A stretch of 64,000 nt of DNA, taken from contig OX465583.1 in NCBI GenBank assembly GCA_950022655.1, forward strand, positions 64,756,306-64,820,305, read 5' to 3'. The DNA is from Alentia gelatinosa. Taxonomy: Eukaryota > Annelida > Polychaeta > Phyllodocida > Polynoidae. The notes beneath the pieces are model-generated. The model was not told where the DNA came from and ran no database searches. It saw only the letters and a list, made by a program, of their open reading frames with translations. Of the stretch, positions 46,791-58,894 are shown piece by piece. Every line of letters begins with the position of its first letter. Within the stretch, counting starts at the first letter, position 1. Made by a program: the position numbers and the translations under genes.

Positions 46791-48267
46791 GTACGTCTTT
46801 CGGTGAGTTTGTCTATTTCAGGGTCAGCAGGGAGTCTCCACTGGCTAGCCAGGGGCTGAACACAAAAACAAATTTAATTTCCTATCATCATTGTATCCTA
46901 GATGAGTGAGAGTGTACATAAAAGTGCTTGGATTCCCTCTGATTCTGGCAATCAAAGACTTCACTCACAACTGATTTGAGATTTTAGAGAGAAAAAAATA
47001 CCTGGCATTATTTTTCTGGTACTATTGCTGTATCTGTCCAATAGTGCGTGACCTGGTGATCTTAACCTGGAGCAGTACAGCTCTAGGGGTAGTTGACATT
47101 GTATGATTGTTGTGTATTCACTGGAGGACACCCTGGAGGGGGGCAGATAAAGTGAGGAGGGGGGTTTCTGTATGACCCCTTGACTGTCCCTTGTCCTGCA
47201 GTCACCATTGAGGTAAACAGTAATAATCTGGCAATGAGTCTGCTTGGTGGGGACCACATGGCGATGGGGGACGATCATGCGGTGTAGTACTAGTTCTCGT
47301 GGCAGAAGGCGTGGTAGCAACAACCGCAGCAGCGCCAGCAGTAGCGATAAGCAGCACCACATCGGCGACTAGGGTGCGTATTGTTGTCATTTTCCATGCA
47401 CGCCCATGGGCCTTTGACGATCAGCAGGAGGGAGTTTAAGTCCTTGCACGGCTTAAGTCGACGTGCTAGCTGGTGGGGAGGCGGGCGGGGGGAGGAGGGG
47501 GTAGGACGGGGGAGGTGTGGGCAGGGCTCTACATCTTCCTCCTGCTGGAGGAGGAGGAGATGGTGGTGGTGGCGTTGGTATAGCAGGCTCTACGATATGG
47601 TGATGTAATAGCCGCATTAGCAAGAGCAGCATCAGCAGATGGTTGATGAGGAGCGGGATATAGTGTGTGATTCGGCCCGTCGCGCTCCATCCGTTGGCGA
47701 GGCATGTTAGAGACTCGGCACCTCTGGGCGTGCTGCATGGAGGCTGGGACACCGTGGGAGCGAGGGATACCGTCAAGGGGGGCTGCTCTGCTCCTGTGTT
47801 TCGTGTGGCTGCTTGCCCTGCTAACCAGCCGGCCACCCACCTCACCTCGCGGGCCCTTAGTGGACACAGGACCAAAAGGTCACTGTTATAGTGACCCTAT
47901 ATAGACTCTAGTGAATGTATTGTATGGCCGCAGCTTGGGCTGAGTGAATGAGACAGGGATACTGGGATCTATACAGAGACTGTTTAGTTGGGAAATCTCA
48001 AGGTTGCTTGGCTGGGAATTGTTGCTGCTGCCATTACCATCATGAGCCAGTGCGTTTCTCCATGTATGCCCAACACCATCAGTGCTACAAGCACCACCAT
48101 CACTTCAGCCACCTCTCCCTCATCCTCCTCCGGGGGAAGCCCGGTCTCCTCTTCCTCCTTGGCAGGGCTCCGGGCGGCAGTCACAACGGCGCCCATTACG
48201 GCCAACGGTTCGGCCGTCTACACCGACACGACGGGCATGGCCCTTGCCGTGGACGTGTCCGGGGCCT

Positions 48268-48300
<33 letters not shown>

Positions 48301-48390
48301 ACCCCGCCCCGACCCACGCCCCTGCCGTCGACCCTACGGAATTGCGTTTCCGCCGCTTCTCAACCATGTTCCGTGTTCTGTCTGTTTCAG
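46791..48390 (+). other. Intron 1 of the COUP-TF gene
   Basis: A 1600-bp GT-AG intron in phase 1. It contains a G-rich stretch at 47470-47520, a GAG/GGT-rich purine stretch at 47540-47580, and the candidate alternative first exon at its 3' end. Minus-strand open frames in the purine-rich part (Leu- and Pro-rich) are composition artefacts. Confidence 0.93.
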
Positions 48391-48921
48391 CTGTTCAACG
48401 GGGTCGCATTCCGCCGACGCAGCATCCAGGCTTCCCAGGACAGATGCTGACCAACGGTGCCGACCCTCTCAATGGACATACCTATCTGAGCAGCTTCATC
48501 AGCATGCTGCTCCGGGCAGAGCCGTACCCGACCTCCAGATACGGACAATGTATGCAGCCCAACAACATCATGGGAATAGAGAATATCTGTGAACTAGCCG
48601 CTCGCCTTCTCTTCTCGGCTGTGGAGTGGGCACGGAATATTCCCTTTTTCCCGGACTTGCAGGTAACGGACCAGGTAGCCTTGCTGCGGCTCGCCTGGTC
48701 GGAACTGTTTGTGCTGAATGCCGCGCAGTGCTCCATGCCGCTGCACGTGGCCCCTCTGTTGGCCGCCGCGGGACTCCACGCTTCGCCCATGGCTGCCGAC
48801 CGGGTGGTGGCCTTCATGGACCATATACGCATCTTCCAGGAACAAGTGGAAAAACTCAAAGCTTTGCACGTGGACTCGGCCGAGTATAGTTGTTTGAAAG
48901 CCATCGTTCTATTCAGTTCAG
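48042..48921 (+). CDS. svp: Candidate alternative first exon: COUP-TF isoform without DNA-binding domain
   Basis: Upstream of the exon 2 acceptor (48390) the same frame stays open to about 47988. The first ATG in it is at 48042, with A at -3. From there 116 residues precede the AVQRG hinge: [11 protein letters not shown], then a Ser/Thr/Ala-rich stretch, a ten-Ala run near 48271-48300, and an Arg-rich [10 protein letters not shown] segment. Joined to exon 3 this gives 384 residues with a complete ligand-binding domain and no zinc fingers. Known: vertebrate NR2F2 makes such isoforms from alternative first exons, and they can modulate the full-length receptor. Inferred: the same here. A TATA-like CTATATAG lies at 47897-47904. 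The GCC repeat and GC-rich codons raise the chance of an open frame, so coding status needs transcript evidence. It could be only intron sequence. Confidence 0.45.
48391..48921 (+). CDS. svp: COUP-TF exon 2: hinge and most of the ligand-binding domain
   Basis: Encodes residues 140-316 plus the first base of codon 317. The acceptor CTGTTTCAG ends at 48390 behind a pyrimidine tract. The split codon G|CT restores Ala and starts AVQRGR, the invariant COUP-TF hinge sequence. The ligand-binding domain carries the family hallmarks: [10 protein letters not shown] at 182-191, the nuclear receptor signature [20 protein letters not shown] at 219-238, and the dimer-region segment [19 protein letters not shown] at 281-299. 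The donor is G|GTGAGT with GT at 48922. The Ser between Gly and Gln near residue 191 in vertebrates is absent, as in Drosophila seven-up (from memory). The frame is also open far upstream of the acceptor; see the separate entry at 48042. Confidence 0.96.
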
Positions 48922-51900
48922 GTGAGTAGCATCTATACACGCGCACACAGACAGGAAGATGTGTCGAAGCTGACGATTTGGCTTCTCTTTGTTGTTATTT
49001 GTATTGTTGTGTTTTGTGCTGGGGAGAAAGAGGGGGGAGGGGCCCTATTGGCGCTGGCGTAATCAATGCCTTCTCCTGACACAATCTTGTGACTCTGCCA
49101 GAGACAGTTTTCCTGGACCCATTGTTAACACCGCTTTCATTGGAATTCTCATACATTGCGGTTGGCAAGGCCCAGGTCACCATGCAAATAATTATTCATG
49201 TTGACGCTTGCCAACCCAAACCCTTCACACAAAACACACGCATTGCTCAGTGTCTCTCAAGAACTGACAGCGAGCGATGGGTCCCACCTTCCTTACACCA
49301 TCCCATACCAAAACAACACATGAAACAATACAAAGAACCCGGGCAACATCCCGCAGAAATACGTAATAGTCCTTGGACCAACTTTCCATTTCATGCCATA
49401 TGTGGCTTCCTTGTATGAGGGGTATAGACGATAGCACTACATTAAAAACACCTGACATTATGTTATTCCCTCTGTAGACAGTTTATTATCTTACGTGTTT
49501 TGGGTGGTGACAAAAATCACGGGGGCCTGAGGGGGAAGACCTGGGAGGGTGCCCTTGTCCTGCGGAAGCCACTGTTGACACAACGTGAGCATGGGAGTGG
49601 GGCGAGTTGGCGTGAGCTTCAGCCCATGTTGCCACCAAATGATACATCATTAGGCCCAGCGAGTGCCATGGAAAATCAATCGGCGCTAATCAAATATTCA
49701 TCCCTTTTCACCAATTGAAATACCAGCATAGCAGCTTTCAAATTTTAGCCTCTGGGAAAATTGAAAACATGGGGGAAGTGGGGTAATGACTAGTACAGTG
49801 GGGGAGTGTGATGGATAGGTGAATAGCGGGCGGGTGTTACACAATAACATATTAACGTTTTGGGGTTATCGGTGGCACTTGTTTGGGGTTTAAACCCCAG
49901 TAGGGGATAACACCTGCGAGTGAGGGATGAGGGCCCCCCCTATTTATTGATCACCGGGGAGATAGTCCTTCAATAGAATATAATCACAAATATCAGTGCT
50001 ATCCGCTGCCTGTCAGTATTGATTTTCTATTGGTCGGCGGTGCTGTGTCAATTTAGAACCCATGCTTTTTTTTACCCAGCTCACGTTCACCTGATTTGAG
50101 CAGGTCCTCTCTGTCCGGCATTTACTACCAGCTCAGCCCCGTGTCCATGGCTTAAATCCGCGTGGAACATTGGCGATGTCTTTAGTGCTTCTTACAATGT
50201 GTTAAGGCGTGTGTCGATTCCTTGATACCCCCTACTCCCAAACCACACCCTCCGGGGCCGGGTGCATGCCACAACAGAAGACCGGACCATTGGCAGCATC
50301 AAGCGACACTATACAACTTGACAGGACAATCAATGAGTAGTAGTAGCCCTTCGACATAAGGCCAGGGGTTAGCTATACAACGTTCATAGGAGCATCACCA
50401 ATGCAGATGCTTATATTGTGTCAAGGCTTCGGAAAATGTTCATGCTTTTGTTGGCAGGTGTCCCAGTTTGAGTGACAATTGAATTGCCATCATTGAGTCT
50501 GTATATTTGAGGCGCGGATATCTCTTGCAGATTTTATATGGTTAACGGAGAACTGTATACATATATACATACAACCATGAATTATCTACTAGTAAGTTGG
50601 TATTTCTAAGCGTCAATTGTAATTGCAGCTTAAATATAATCTTTCCTTGGAATTCAAGGTATGTAGCGAAGTCTATACAGAAAGATGAGGTGGTCTAGAA
50701 TGGTCAGTATCTTGTAAGGCGCCCTGTGTGTCTGTGCCTCACCGTGCACATAATTGATTCATATATCTTTGGTTTTATCCAGACCGTAGACCCAAGACAG
50801 GGGGACACTTGGATGAAATCTCGAGCCAAGGTAAATATTTGCTAAACTACCCGCTGACACCATAGATTTCCATTTATATTTTTTTTGTGTCTCCTGCTCA
50901 GACCATTACATAGCTGACCACTCTGTAATAACACTGATAATAATGATGATGGAATTCTCAGTACTCATAAGGCGTAGGGGATCCTAGGGACCTTGATCCC
51001 ACGGCGATCGTTTCCCTGCCTCGTACGTTTACAACCTCCAGTTGTACTACTACTACTACTACTACTAAGCACCCCTCCCCGCATCTAGAGGATACCTGGC
51101 TCTCCGAAACCTCTTTTCCTGTTAGACAATGCTTGCTTTTTTATCTGCAGATGTAGACAATGCATGCCTCGGCAATAACATATAAGCAATAATTGGCAGC
51201 TTTTGACTACATTATGTCCTCCTCTGCACCATTACAGTAATTAATAATACAATTAATACCTTGCCTACCACATGGCTCATGGCTTGTCAATAAGGCGACT
51301 CCCGACCCTTGTACTCAGGCCCCAGTGGCCTGAAAGCATATTATCCAACAGGAGGCCATATTGACACACTCTAGGCCCATGCCTTTTTCTCGAGGTTGAA
51401 TGAAATCAGAAGCATGTGTTCACTAACTTCCTTACTGTACAACACACACATCCACACACCCATTACACAGGGTTTCCACCATCTGGTTTTGCCTGGGACA
51501 CAACTTCTTGTCAGTTCTAGACTGCCTCACTGAAAATTTGGTGATGGTTCCCTTCCGCTCACGCCACTTCCTCCTTTTCCCTGTTTGCACACTTTGCAGA
51601 AATCTGGTGATGGGAGGGCGATTGGATCAAAGCCTTGATGATTGTATTCTTTTACTGTTTGCGACACACGTGGCCAGGGTTACTTATGAAACATGGTACA
51701 GTGCACACGCTGTTGTATATACATACTTTATATATAGATATGGAGGGCATGACGAGAACGGGGCGGTTGTCCGTCCTATATTCCCCTCCTGACTTTTTTT
51801 TAAAGAAGGACACATTCAATGGCTTCAGCATGTGGGTCATGTCCTACATGCGGACCATGGAGACAAACATTATTAGCCTATAAAAGACATGCATGAGAAA

Positions 51901-52859
51901 GAAAAAAAACCTGCTAGAGGTGTTTTAACTGCACATTTTAGTAGCGATGACTCATATCTGTTTACATCCTACTACTACAGCATGTGATTACGAACCACTG
52001 CAGCGTTAGAGAACACTCAAAGCTAGTATAACAGATAGCGATTGAAGTGTATGTGGGGAGCTTCTTAGAAATGAATATCATATTACAATAGAGGGCAGTG
52101 TCTACTAAATGAGCTCTATTTAGGTAAGAAACGGGTAAAAACATTGTACGCCAGCTTACAACTTATACTTCAAGAATCTGTGTCAGCCTCGAGACATGCA
52201 CTATGAGCGGCTCAGCCATGCAAACCAATGTTCCCCCGAGCAGCTCCCGCCAGTGCTAGGCTAGGCTACAACACGGGACATGATATTGGTTTATTATGCC
52301 CGTATTAAGAGCCGGCTTGAATTGAAAGCCATTTGTTGTGGTCGGAGGAGGGGGAGGGTAAACAGACCGGGCGCTGATGGGTCCGAGGCCGGGGCCGCCG
52401 ACGTTGGGCTCCCGTCCCTCGGAGCTGCAAGCACGCTAACTGTCTTAATGCGACTCGCGGGGACGGCAATGAATAGCCCTTGAGCTGCTCTAGGTTCCGT
52501 CTCCGCAGAATCAATCAGCTTGCCACAAAAACACGCCTCCCTCACTCACTTACCCCCACCACCGACCGACCACCTTGATCATAACATGATGCCACAAAGC
52601 CTGCAGACCGCAATTTACAGACAATCAGAACGGGTCTTTAGAGAGGGAGATTCGGGGGTTGGAGAAAAAGAAAAATACATGCATTTTTACACTGCAATCG
52701 GTAGAGTTGGAGATATTTTTCTTTTTACTAAAAGATAGGCACTTGTATACCCATTCAGGGGTATTACAATCAGTTCTATTCAGGATAGGTTAGATAACAT
52801 CTCTTGTCAATACTCAATGAGGTTAGCATGTTTATGAATGGTGAAGGGATACTATAATG

Positions 52860-53035
52860 TTTGATTAATTAATAGGGCGAGTGTCCATTCTACCATTTGA
52901 AAATAGAGCATACGCTGCAACATTAATGCTTAGCGCACCTTACGTTCTACCTCGCCTTAAATATTCACCTCGGCGCAGAAAATAAGGCTAATTACGGGCC
53001 ACATGCAAACAAGCCACCGAGAGCAAGGTTTAAAA
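52860..53035. promoter_or_regulatory. Candidate intronic enhancer 1
   Basis: Contains TTAATTAATAG, ATTAATGCTTAG, GGCTAATTACGG and an octamer-like ATGCAAAC within 175 bp, with no repeat signature. It looks like a clustered homeodomain/POU site block; function is inferred. Confidence 0.3.
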
Positions 53036-55119
53036 AAAAACCATGTCGAGTTGTGATTAATTAGGGGGAAAATGAGAGCAGTGGTCTACATTGCATGGTG
53101 CCGGGAAAACCAAGGGAACTGATGAAGGCATGGAAGCTAGAACAGGGATCTATCTATCTATCTACAGATGGCTGGAGTTGGTTAGCCGCCCTGGAGGTGG
53201 GTGACTGAGGGTGGCTGTGGACTGTGTGTGGTTTGTACTGGAGTGGCGGATAAGGGCCACCGACCCCCTTGACTCACTCCCGGAGACAATGAAATCAATG
53301 AGATAGGTCCGTTTTGCCGGCCGCCGGCGTCGCCTCCAACTCACGCTAGGTGGCGTATGTGCATGGGCGTCCACCCGGCGTTCCTCGGCCAGTCACCGCG
53401 CGTCCCCCCCAGACACACATACACACACACACACATACAAACAAATAGAGCCACGCGCCTAACCACCACCTACACACACCCCTCAACTACCCATCCCCAA
53501 CATATTAAATCACAATATCTATTTGTAATCCTGCCCTCGGAGCATGGGTCGTAGGGGAGGCCTTCGTGCACACTTGAAGAACGACTTTGTGTCAATTTGA
53601 CCAGGCTCCGGCCGCCGCCGATGACATTAGCCAACATTACAGCAATTACAGCCACATCTGTCTCCATCCCGGGCCAGGTTCCTTCCTCTTGCGGCGTCGG
53701 GGGGAAACTCCTCCACGTGGTGTGCTGGAGGATTGCTGTGGGTGTGGGATGTGTAGGGGGGGGGGGGTGTGGGTGTGGGTGAGTAAGCGGGGTGGTCATC
53801 ACTCCAGGGTTATAATGAAGACCGGAGGGTGAACGGACAAGGCGAGTCAGGGATGGCTTGACGGATGACACGGTCGACAATCATTGATCAGTCCTCTCCC
53901 CGGCTTCTCCTCGTGCTGGCCCCGCCGCCGCCGGTCGCGCCCGCCCGGCCCCCGTGTGACTGCAGCACGGTAAAGCACGGCCCCTCCTCCTCCCGGAGTG
54001 ACAGGCCTCACCTCCCGTCATCATCGACCGGAGGAATCCTCCTCCCCCGGACACTCCCCGCCCGGAGGGAAATAATGAATGCTTCCTGTAACCATACAAA
54101 CACCGGGTCTTGGTGGTGGACGTGTCTATGTATACGTGCTGCATGTGCATTGCACGTTCGCGTGTATGACCGCGGCACATTGGGCGCGCATACATGTGGG
54201 TGCGTGCATGCAGGAGGCTACCCGTTGGGAGGGTTGTAGGGAAGAAGGAAGGGGGTGCAGCATGCATGGTCAGTGACAACAACCAGATGGTGAGCTGCTC
54301 GTCGCACTAAGATGGCGGCGTCGTGAGGGGGTGGGTGACAGTGACCCTCACGCGATATCCTGCCGCCTCCAGCCCGCCGTGAACGGTCAATAATGCTGTG
54401 TGAATGGGCCGTTAGGTCAGCGCCCATGTCCACCACGGGTGTAGTCCCCTGAAGGATATAACCACCATGCATGGATGAGCACTTGACACACTCTACCGGG
54501 CATTATTCACTCACCGAACCCTATACCTGCTTAATATATACCCTTATGGTAAGGGTATTTAAGGTAAACATCATATATATGGTCGTATTATCCCCCCATT
54601 GTTCATCCTGAGATAGAAAAGGAACTGCCTATATTATTGTATGTTGTATGTGATATCCTCGACATGAAACATGATGTTGGGTATCATGTGCATTCCTGTG
54701 GAAACTAGAGGGTCGCTGGAGTATACATGTATTTTGTGTACGGTGCCCCGTGTCTCTATTACGGGGTTTGTTTCCCGGCGCCCGCTCCCCCGGAGGCCGT
54801 CAGAGGGAACACACGAGAGGCGGTCTCTTACTCAACCAGAGAGCATTACCAAATAGGTCTCAACTGAGATTCAGACCCTTTCTTTCGCGTACCTCTCCCT
54901 CCTTATTCTCCCTCCTAGATTCCCCTATCCAAGGCCTCACTCAATGACACATACAGTAAGACACATGCTACATGAAGTTGCAATTCCAATTCATAGTTCA
55001 CGAAGGTCATGTCATAGATCATATAACCCCTCTCATGTACTAGATGATGTAGGCTCATTGTGTTATCACAACATTGTATGGTTTTAGAGTGGATATGGAT
55101 TCCAACATGGCGGCGGTGG

Positions 55120-55400
55120 TGAGGGAGGTGTGAGGTGTGAGGTGGAGGCCCCGCGAGTTAGCACCACACCGGATATAAAGGGAGTTATCGGCGGGCTTAG
55201 CGGGCGCGAGCCACATAATAAAACGCCACACACGGCCGGGACACAATGGGCGCTGTTTATTATTCCGCACGTCAATACGCATCACGTCCATCTCCCCGGG
55301 CCTGGCGCGCCCTCGGCCCGTCACTGGGCAGCGTAGCGGGCCGCCACGCTCCCACGACCACTAATTACCCCTCCGCAGTACGTCAACGGCGATTGTTTCA
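55120..55400. promoter_or_regulatory. Candidate intronic enhancer 2, GC-rich
   Basis: CpG-rich block containing ACATAATAAAACG and TGTTTATTATTCC (Hox/Cdx-like sites) plus a GGATATAAAG. No exon frame. Confidence 0.3.
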
Positions 55401-55506
55401 TAAGCCACGCGATATATACATGTTTAACCCATACAATTAAAACTGGGATATACCATAGAATGCATCACGGTTAACCCACCTTATTAAAGCTGGAATATAT
55501 TACCAT

Positions 55507-55673
55507 GGAGCCATCCATAAAGTACAAACGCTCAGAGGAAGATTGGGTTACATATTTTGGAAATTTTGCGTATGCTCCTTCATTGTTCTATTGCGTACAA
55601 GATTGGTAGAGGATGGGGGGTGGGATCCAAATTTTTAAAGAAATTCTGCGTACATACTTTATCGATAGCCCCT
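55507..55673. mobile_element. MITE-like element, family K copy 2
   Basis: Ends GGAGCCATCCATAAAGTA and, inverted, TACTTTATCGATAGCCCC. The internal ATTTTGCGTATGCTCCTTC and TTCTATTGCGTACAA match 25162-25335 inverted. Located in COUP-TF intron 2. Confidence 0.75.
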
Positions 55674-57185
55674 CATAGAATACGATGCAATCCCTGTATT
55701 CTCTCTGTAGTCTAAACTTGTATTATAAACATATTAAGTTCATACAATCAAGTGACACAATGCTAAAGAATACGTTGCCACATGCTTCTTTGGCTGCTTG
55801 CATTGCATAACCAAGAAGATACGGTGCGACACCGGTTTGTGGAAAAGGATCTATTGTTTCATAAGCCACAGTGCTTCTCTGGGCTTTGGGGAAGGGGAAG
55901 CCATAGTCGCGCACGCACAAGGGCAGCGGGTAAATAGGGATGGACATGAGGGGGCGGGTGGGGTGTGTTGGGGGGGGTGGGGAACGATCAGCGCAAACCA
56001 ATCAAGCTCAATCGGGTGCGGTCGGCCTAAATTAGGCTTGAAGGGACACGGTGATGGCGCCGTGTTCACGTCAGGGTTAGGCTGAATGTTAGGCGGGATG
56101 TGAGGCTGAATGTTAGGCGGGAGTGGCAGAGCGGGGATCCTGATCCCCGGGTCGAGCGACTCATCGCCCGCCCACGGCCGTGTCTTGTTGGCGGGATCCA
56201 GGCGGGTGGAGGCGGCCAGGCTCCCCGCACCGTGCCCGTAACCCGCCGCCCGCCGCCGCCACGCCACGTCAGACCGCGTAACACACACAGATAGCGCCGG
56301 TGAATCTAGGTCACGTCTTGGGATTCTATTCTACAAGCAAAGCCCAATGGAATGAAAGGGTTAATGAAAAAAAAAAAGATTAAATGAGCGACTAGAGAAT
56401 GGGTGGATTGGGGTGAGGTGGGGATTGGAGGGTAGTGGGTTGAGGTGGTTTGGGGGATTTGCCATTGAATTCAAAACAAAATCAATATTGAATCTGGCGG
56501 GTTTTCACCTCGCGGTGGCGGGTCGTGGGCGCAATGTGAAATAACAAAAGTCAACACTGGGCAGGACAAAGCAAACAAGGCGCGGGCTGGTGACTAGACT
56601 CGGTCCCTGGTCCTCCCGCCATCCCATGCTACGCCAGCGAGTGATTGGAAAGAGCGATGAACTGAGCGATGTATCGCTAAGTCGCCGCAAAGCTAGAATC
56701 CCACACGGGGGGATTTTTCTTGCCCGTGTCACGCGGTGAGGTAACAATACGACCGGCGCCGACCAGCCTCCTCCCCGGGAACGACTGCGGCGGTGACGGC
56801 GGGAGTCGGGCGCCGTCGGCTGCCTCTTCCAGGTCCGGTATCCCCCGGACAGGGCGGCGGGAGGCACCGGGAGGCCCGGATCGTCGGAGGAGGGGGGGGG
56901 GGGGGATTGACAGCTCGAAAACAGCATCCTTTAACATGTGGCTTCTGCGGGAGCTGCATGGGACCCAAAGGCCTTAGGTTGAGGGGCTGTAATGGAGCAG
57001 AGGCGGGGGAGGGTAGGCTTCGGGTCACGTCACTGTCAGCCGCCTGTGTTCCACCCCACCCCACCCCCTCCTCCTCCTCCTCCCAACTACACCCCACCCT
57101 CGTCCTACCCCTTCTCACGTGCTCTCCATTCATTCATGGCTTCCTCGCAGCAGCAGCAGGCCTGCATAGTGACATCATTTCATTT

Positions 57186-57410
57186 TAATACGAGTCGATT
57201 AAAAAGTTGAATGGGCGCCGCCGTGAACGGTGAATGAGGGCTTCACTCTGCTCCCGCTTTATCTTCAGCCAATCAAATCGAAGGCGGTCAAAACCACACC
57301 TACTAGAATAATCATTATGTAACAACATCATTACGGCCCGCCGTCTTCAATAGGCGCCCGAGCACATGGCTAATTATAATTTGGCAACCGCTTTAGTTTC
57401 GCGTTTTGGA
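57186..57410. promoter_or_regulatory. Candidate intronic enhancer 3
   Basis: Site-dense, non-repetitive block: GCCAATCAAATCG, AATCATTATGTAAC, GGCTAATTATAATTTGG, between GGCGCC-rich words. Resembles developmental enhancers by composition only. Confidence 0.3.
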
Positions 57411-57854
57411 TGGAGCACTCTGTGTTGAATTTGGCGATATGATCTGGTGTTTGTGTGACTGTTGGGTCTGATGATGCATACAGAGCGTGCATGAAATGGC
57501 ATGTGGGCTGACGCCTATTGACTTCCACACTAACACTCGCTTCTGGTTATCCACGCAGGGAATATGGCACTCTTTGCAGGATTCTCTATGGCTTTTGAAT
57601 CATGCTTACAATTGCGTGCAAAGTAGGGCATTGTCTATCATGATAGATAGATGGCTTTACTTTTTTTTTTAAAACCCACAATTTTCTCAATACGAATTCA
57701 TTCTGTACTTGTTGGTTCTCCCAAACATATTTGGGGCATAACATTCGTGTGTGTGCTGGAGTGTATCCTTCTTCACTTTTGTATATCTTACTGATGTTTT
57801 TACACACACTCTTTTATCATTATTCTAGTCTGAAATTTATAACTTTTGAAATAT

Positions 57855-57872
57855 AATATATGTATATACATA

Positions 57873-57921
<49 letters not shown>

Positions 57922-57925
57922 TGTG
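57855..57925. repeat. (TA)n microsatellite
   Basis: Interrupted TA repeats in intron 2, about 1 kb before exon 3. Confidence 0.92.
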
Positions 57926-58894
57926 TGTAATCTCGCCTAGATAATAGATATACCAAATTCAAATTCCATATGCAGATAGATTTGTGTTTTATTGGACATT
58001 TCCAACAAAGTAAATTGACACTGTGCATGTTTACAGTGAGAAGTATCCATCTGCCTTCCATGCACTGAACTTTGAACAACATTAAGCCTCCGTGGCGCCT
58101 TGCTCCGGATCCAGCCGGGCGAGTGGTGACAACATAATTGGCGGCGGCGCGGGCGTCACGGCAGACTGGCCGGTGAATCCGGGTGTCTTCCGCCCACTGG
58201 CGCCCTCCAGCGGGCCGCCCCCCGCCCTGCCCCCGCCGCCGGCCTGCAGTCAGACGTCCATTCATCGCCCGGTCTGGTCTGACTCGCCGGTCATCCACCA
58301 TCTTGATCTTGTTGATGCGTCCCCTCGGACCAGCAGCTACAAATACATCAGTGTGTCCCTGGTCGGGCCCCCTGAAGCCACTGTCTATATCGGCTGGCTT
58401 GTCTCCTAACGCACCCGGCCTGGCTATAAACATAGAGCACTCTATTGTTGTTGCTCCGTGCACGCAAAAAGCATTGCTCTTTTTTCCTGCTCCTCCATGA
58501 TGAATTGGGAACTTTTTTTGGGTTGTTGCTGGTTGGTTGGTTGGTGGTAGCAGGAACTGGAGTTGACCTTCTTTTGTGATAGCTCTGGTTAATTGAAACA
58601 TTCTAGTGTTATTTCCAATATTACAATTTGTACTGTTTCGGCTTTTGTGGAGGGAGGAAAAAGAGCAGTGCTTTGTTTCACTTTTCTATTGATAATAGCA
58701 TACTCTGTTTGTGGCCAGTCCTTGCAGGCAGGCATATTTGCAGTGGTAGATGATATTTGCTGTTGATGATGACTACCATGGAACACTGATCATCCCCTGC
58801 TTCAGTGGAACATCCATACCTCTCATCTCCTGTACTCTAATCCCCATTCCTGACTGCTATAACCTCATTTTTTCTGTTTTTTTCTCTTTGACAG

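Larger units (their letters stand above)
48922..58894 (+). other. Intron 2 of the COUP-TF gene
   Basis: A 9973-bp GT-AG intron that splits the ligand-binding domain. It contains (CTA)n at 51038-51067, GC-rich blocks at 53880-54070, 55120-55400, 56140-56280 and 58085-58270, one short inverted-repeat transposon (55507-55673) and a TA microsatellite (57855-57925). It also has several homeodomain- and POU-site-rich blocks described separately. No other gene is recognised inside it. 48930-51030, 51070-52850 and 54480-55080 show nothing specific beyond scattered short hairpins. Confidence 0.9.

Noticed and set aside
46791..46909. Read-through tail of exon 1 as normal C-terminus
   Set aside because: It runs past a consensus GTACGT donor at the conserved junction. 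It would exist only if intron 1 were retained.
53881..58601. Frames of 100-240 codons inside intron 2
   Set aside because: They coincide with GC-rich blocks or run into a TA repeat (57879-58601, - strand); no recognised family.
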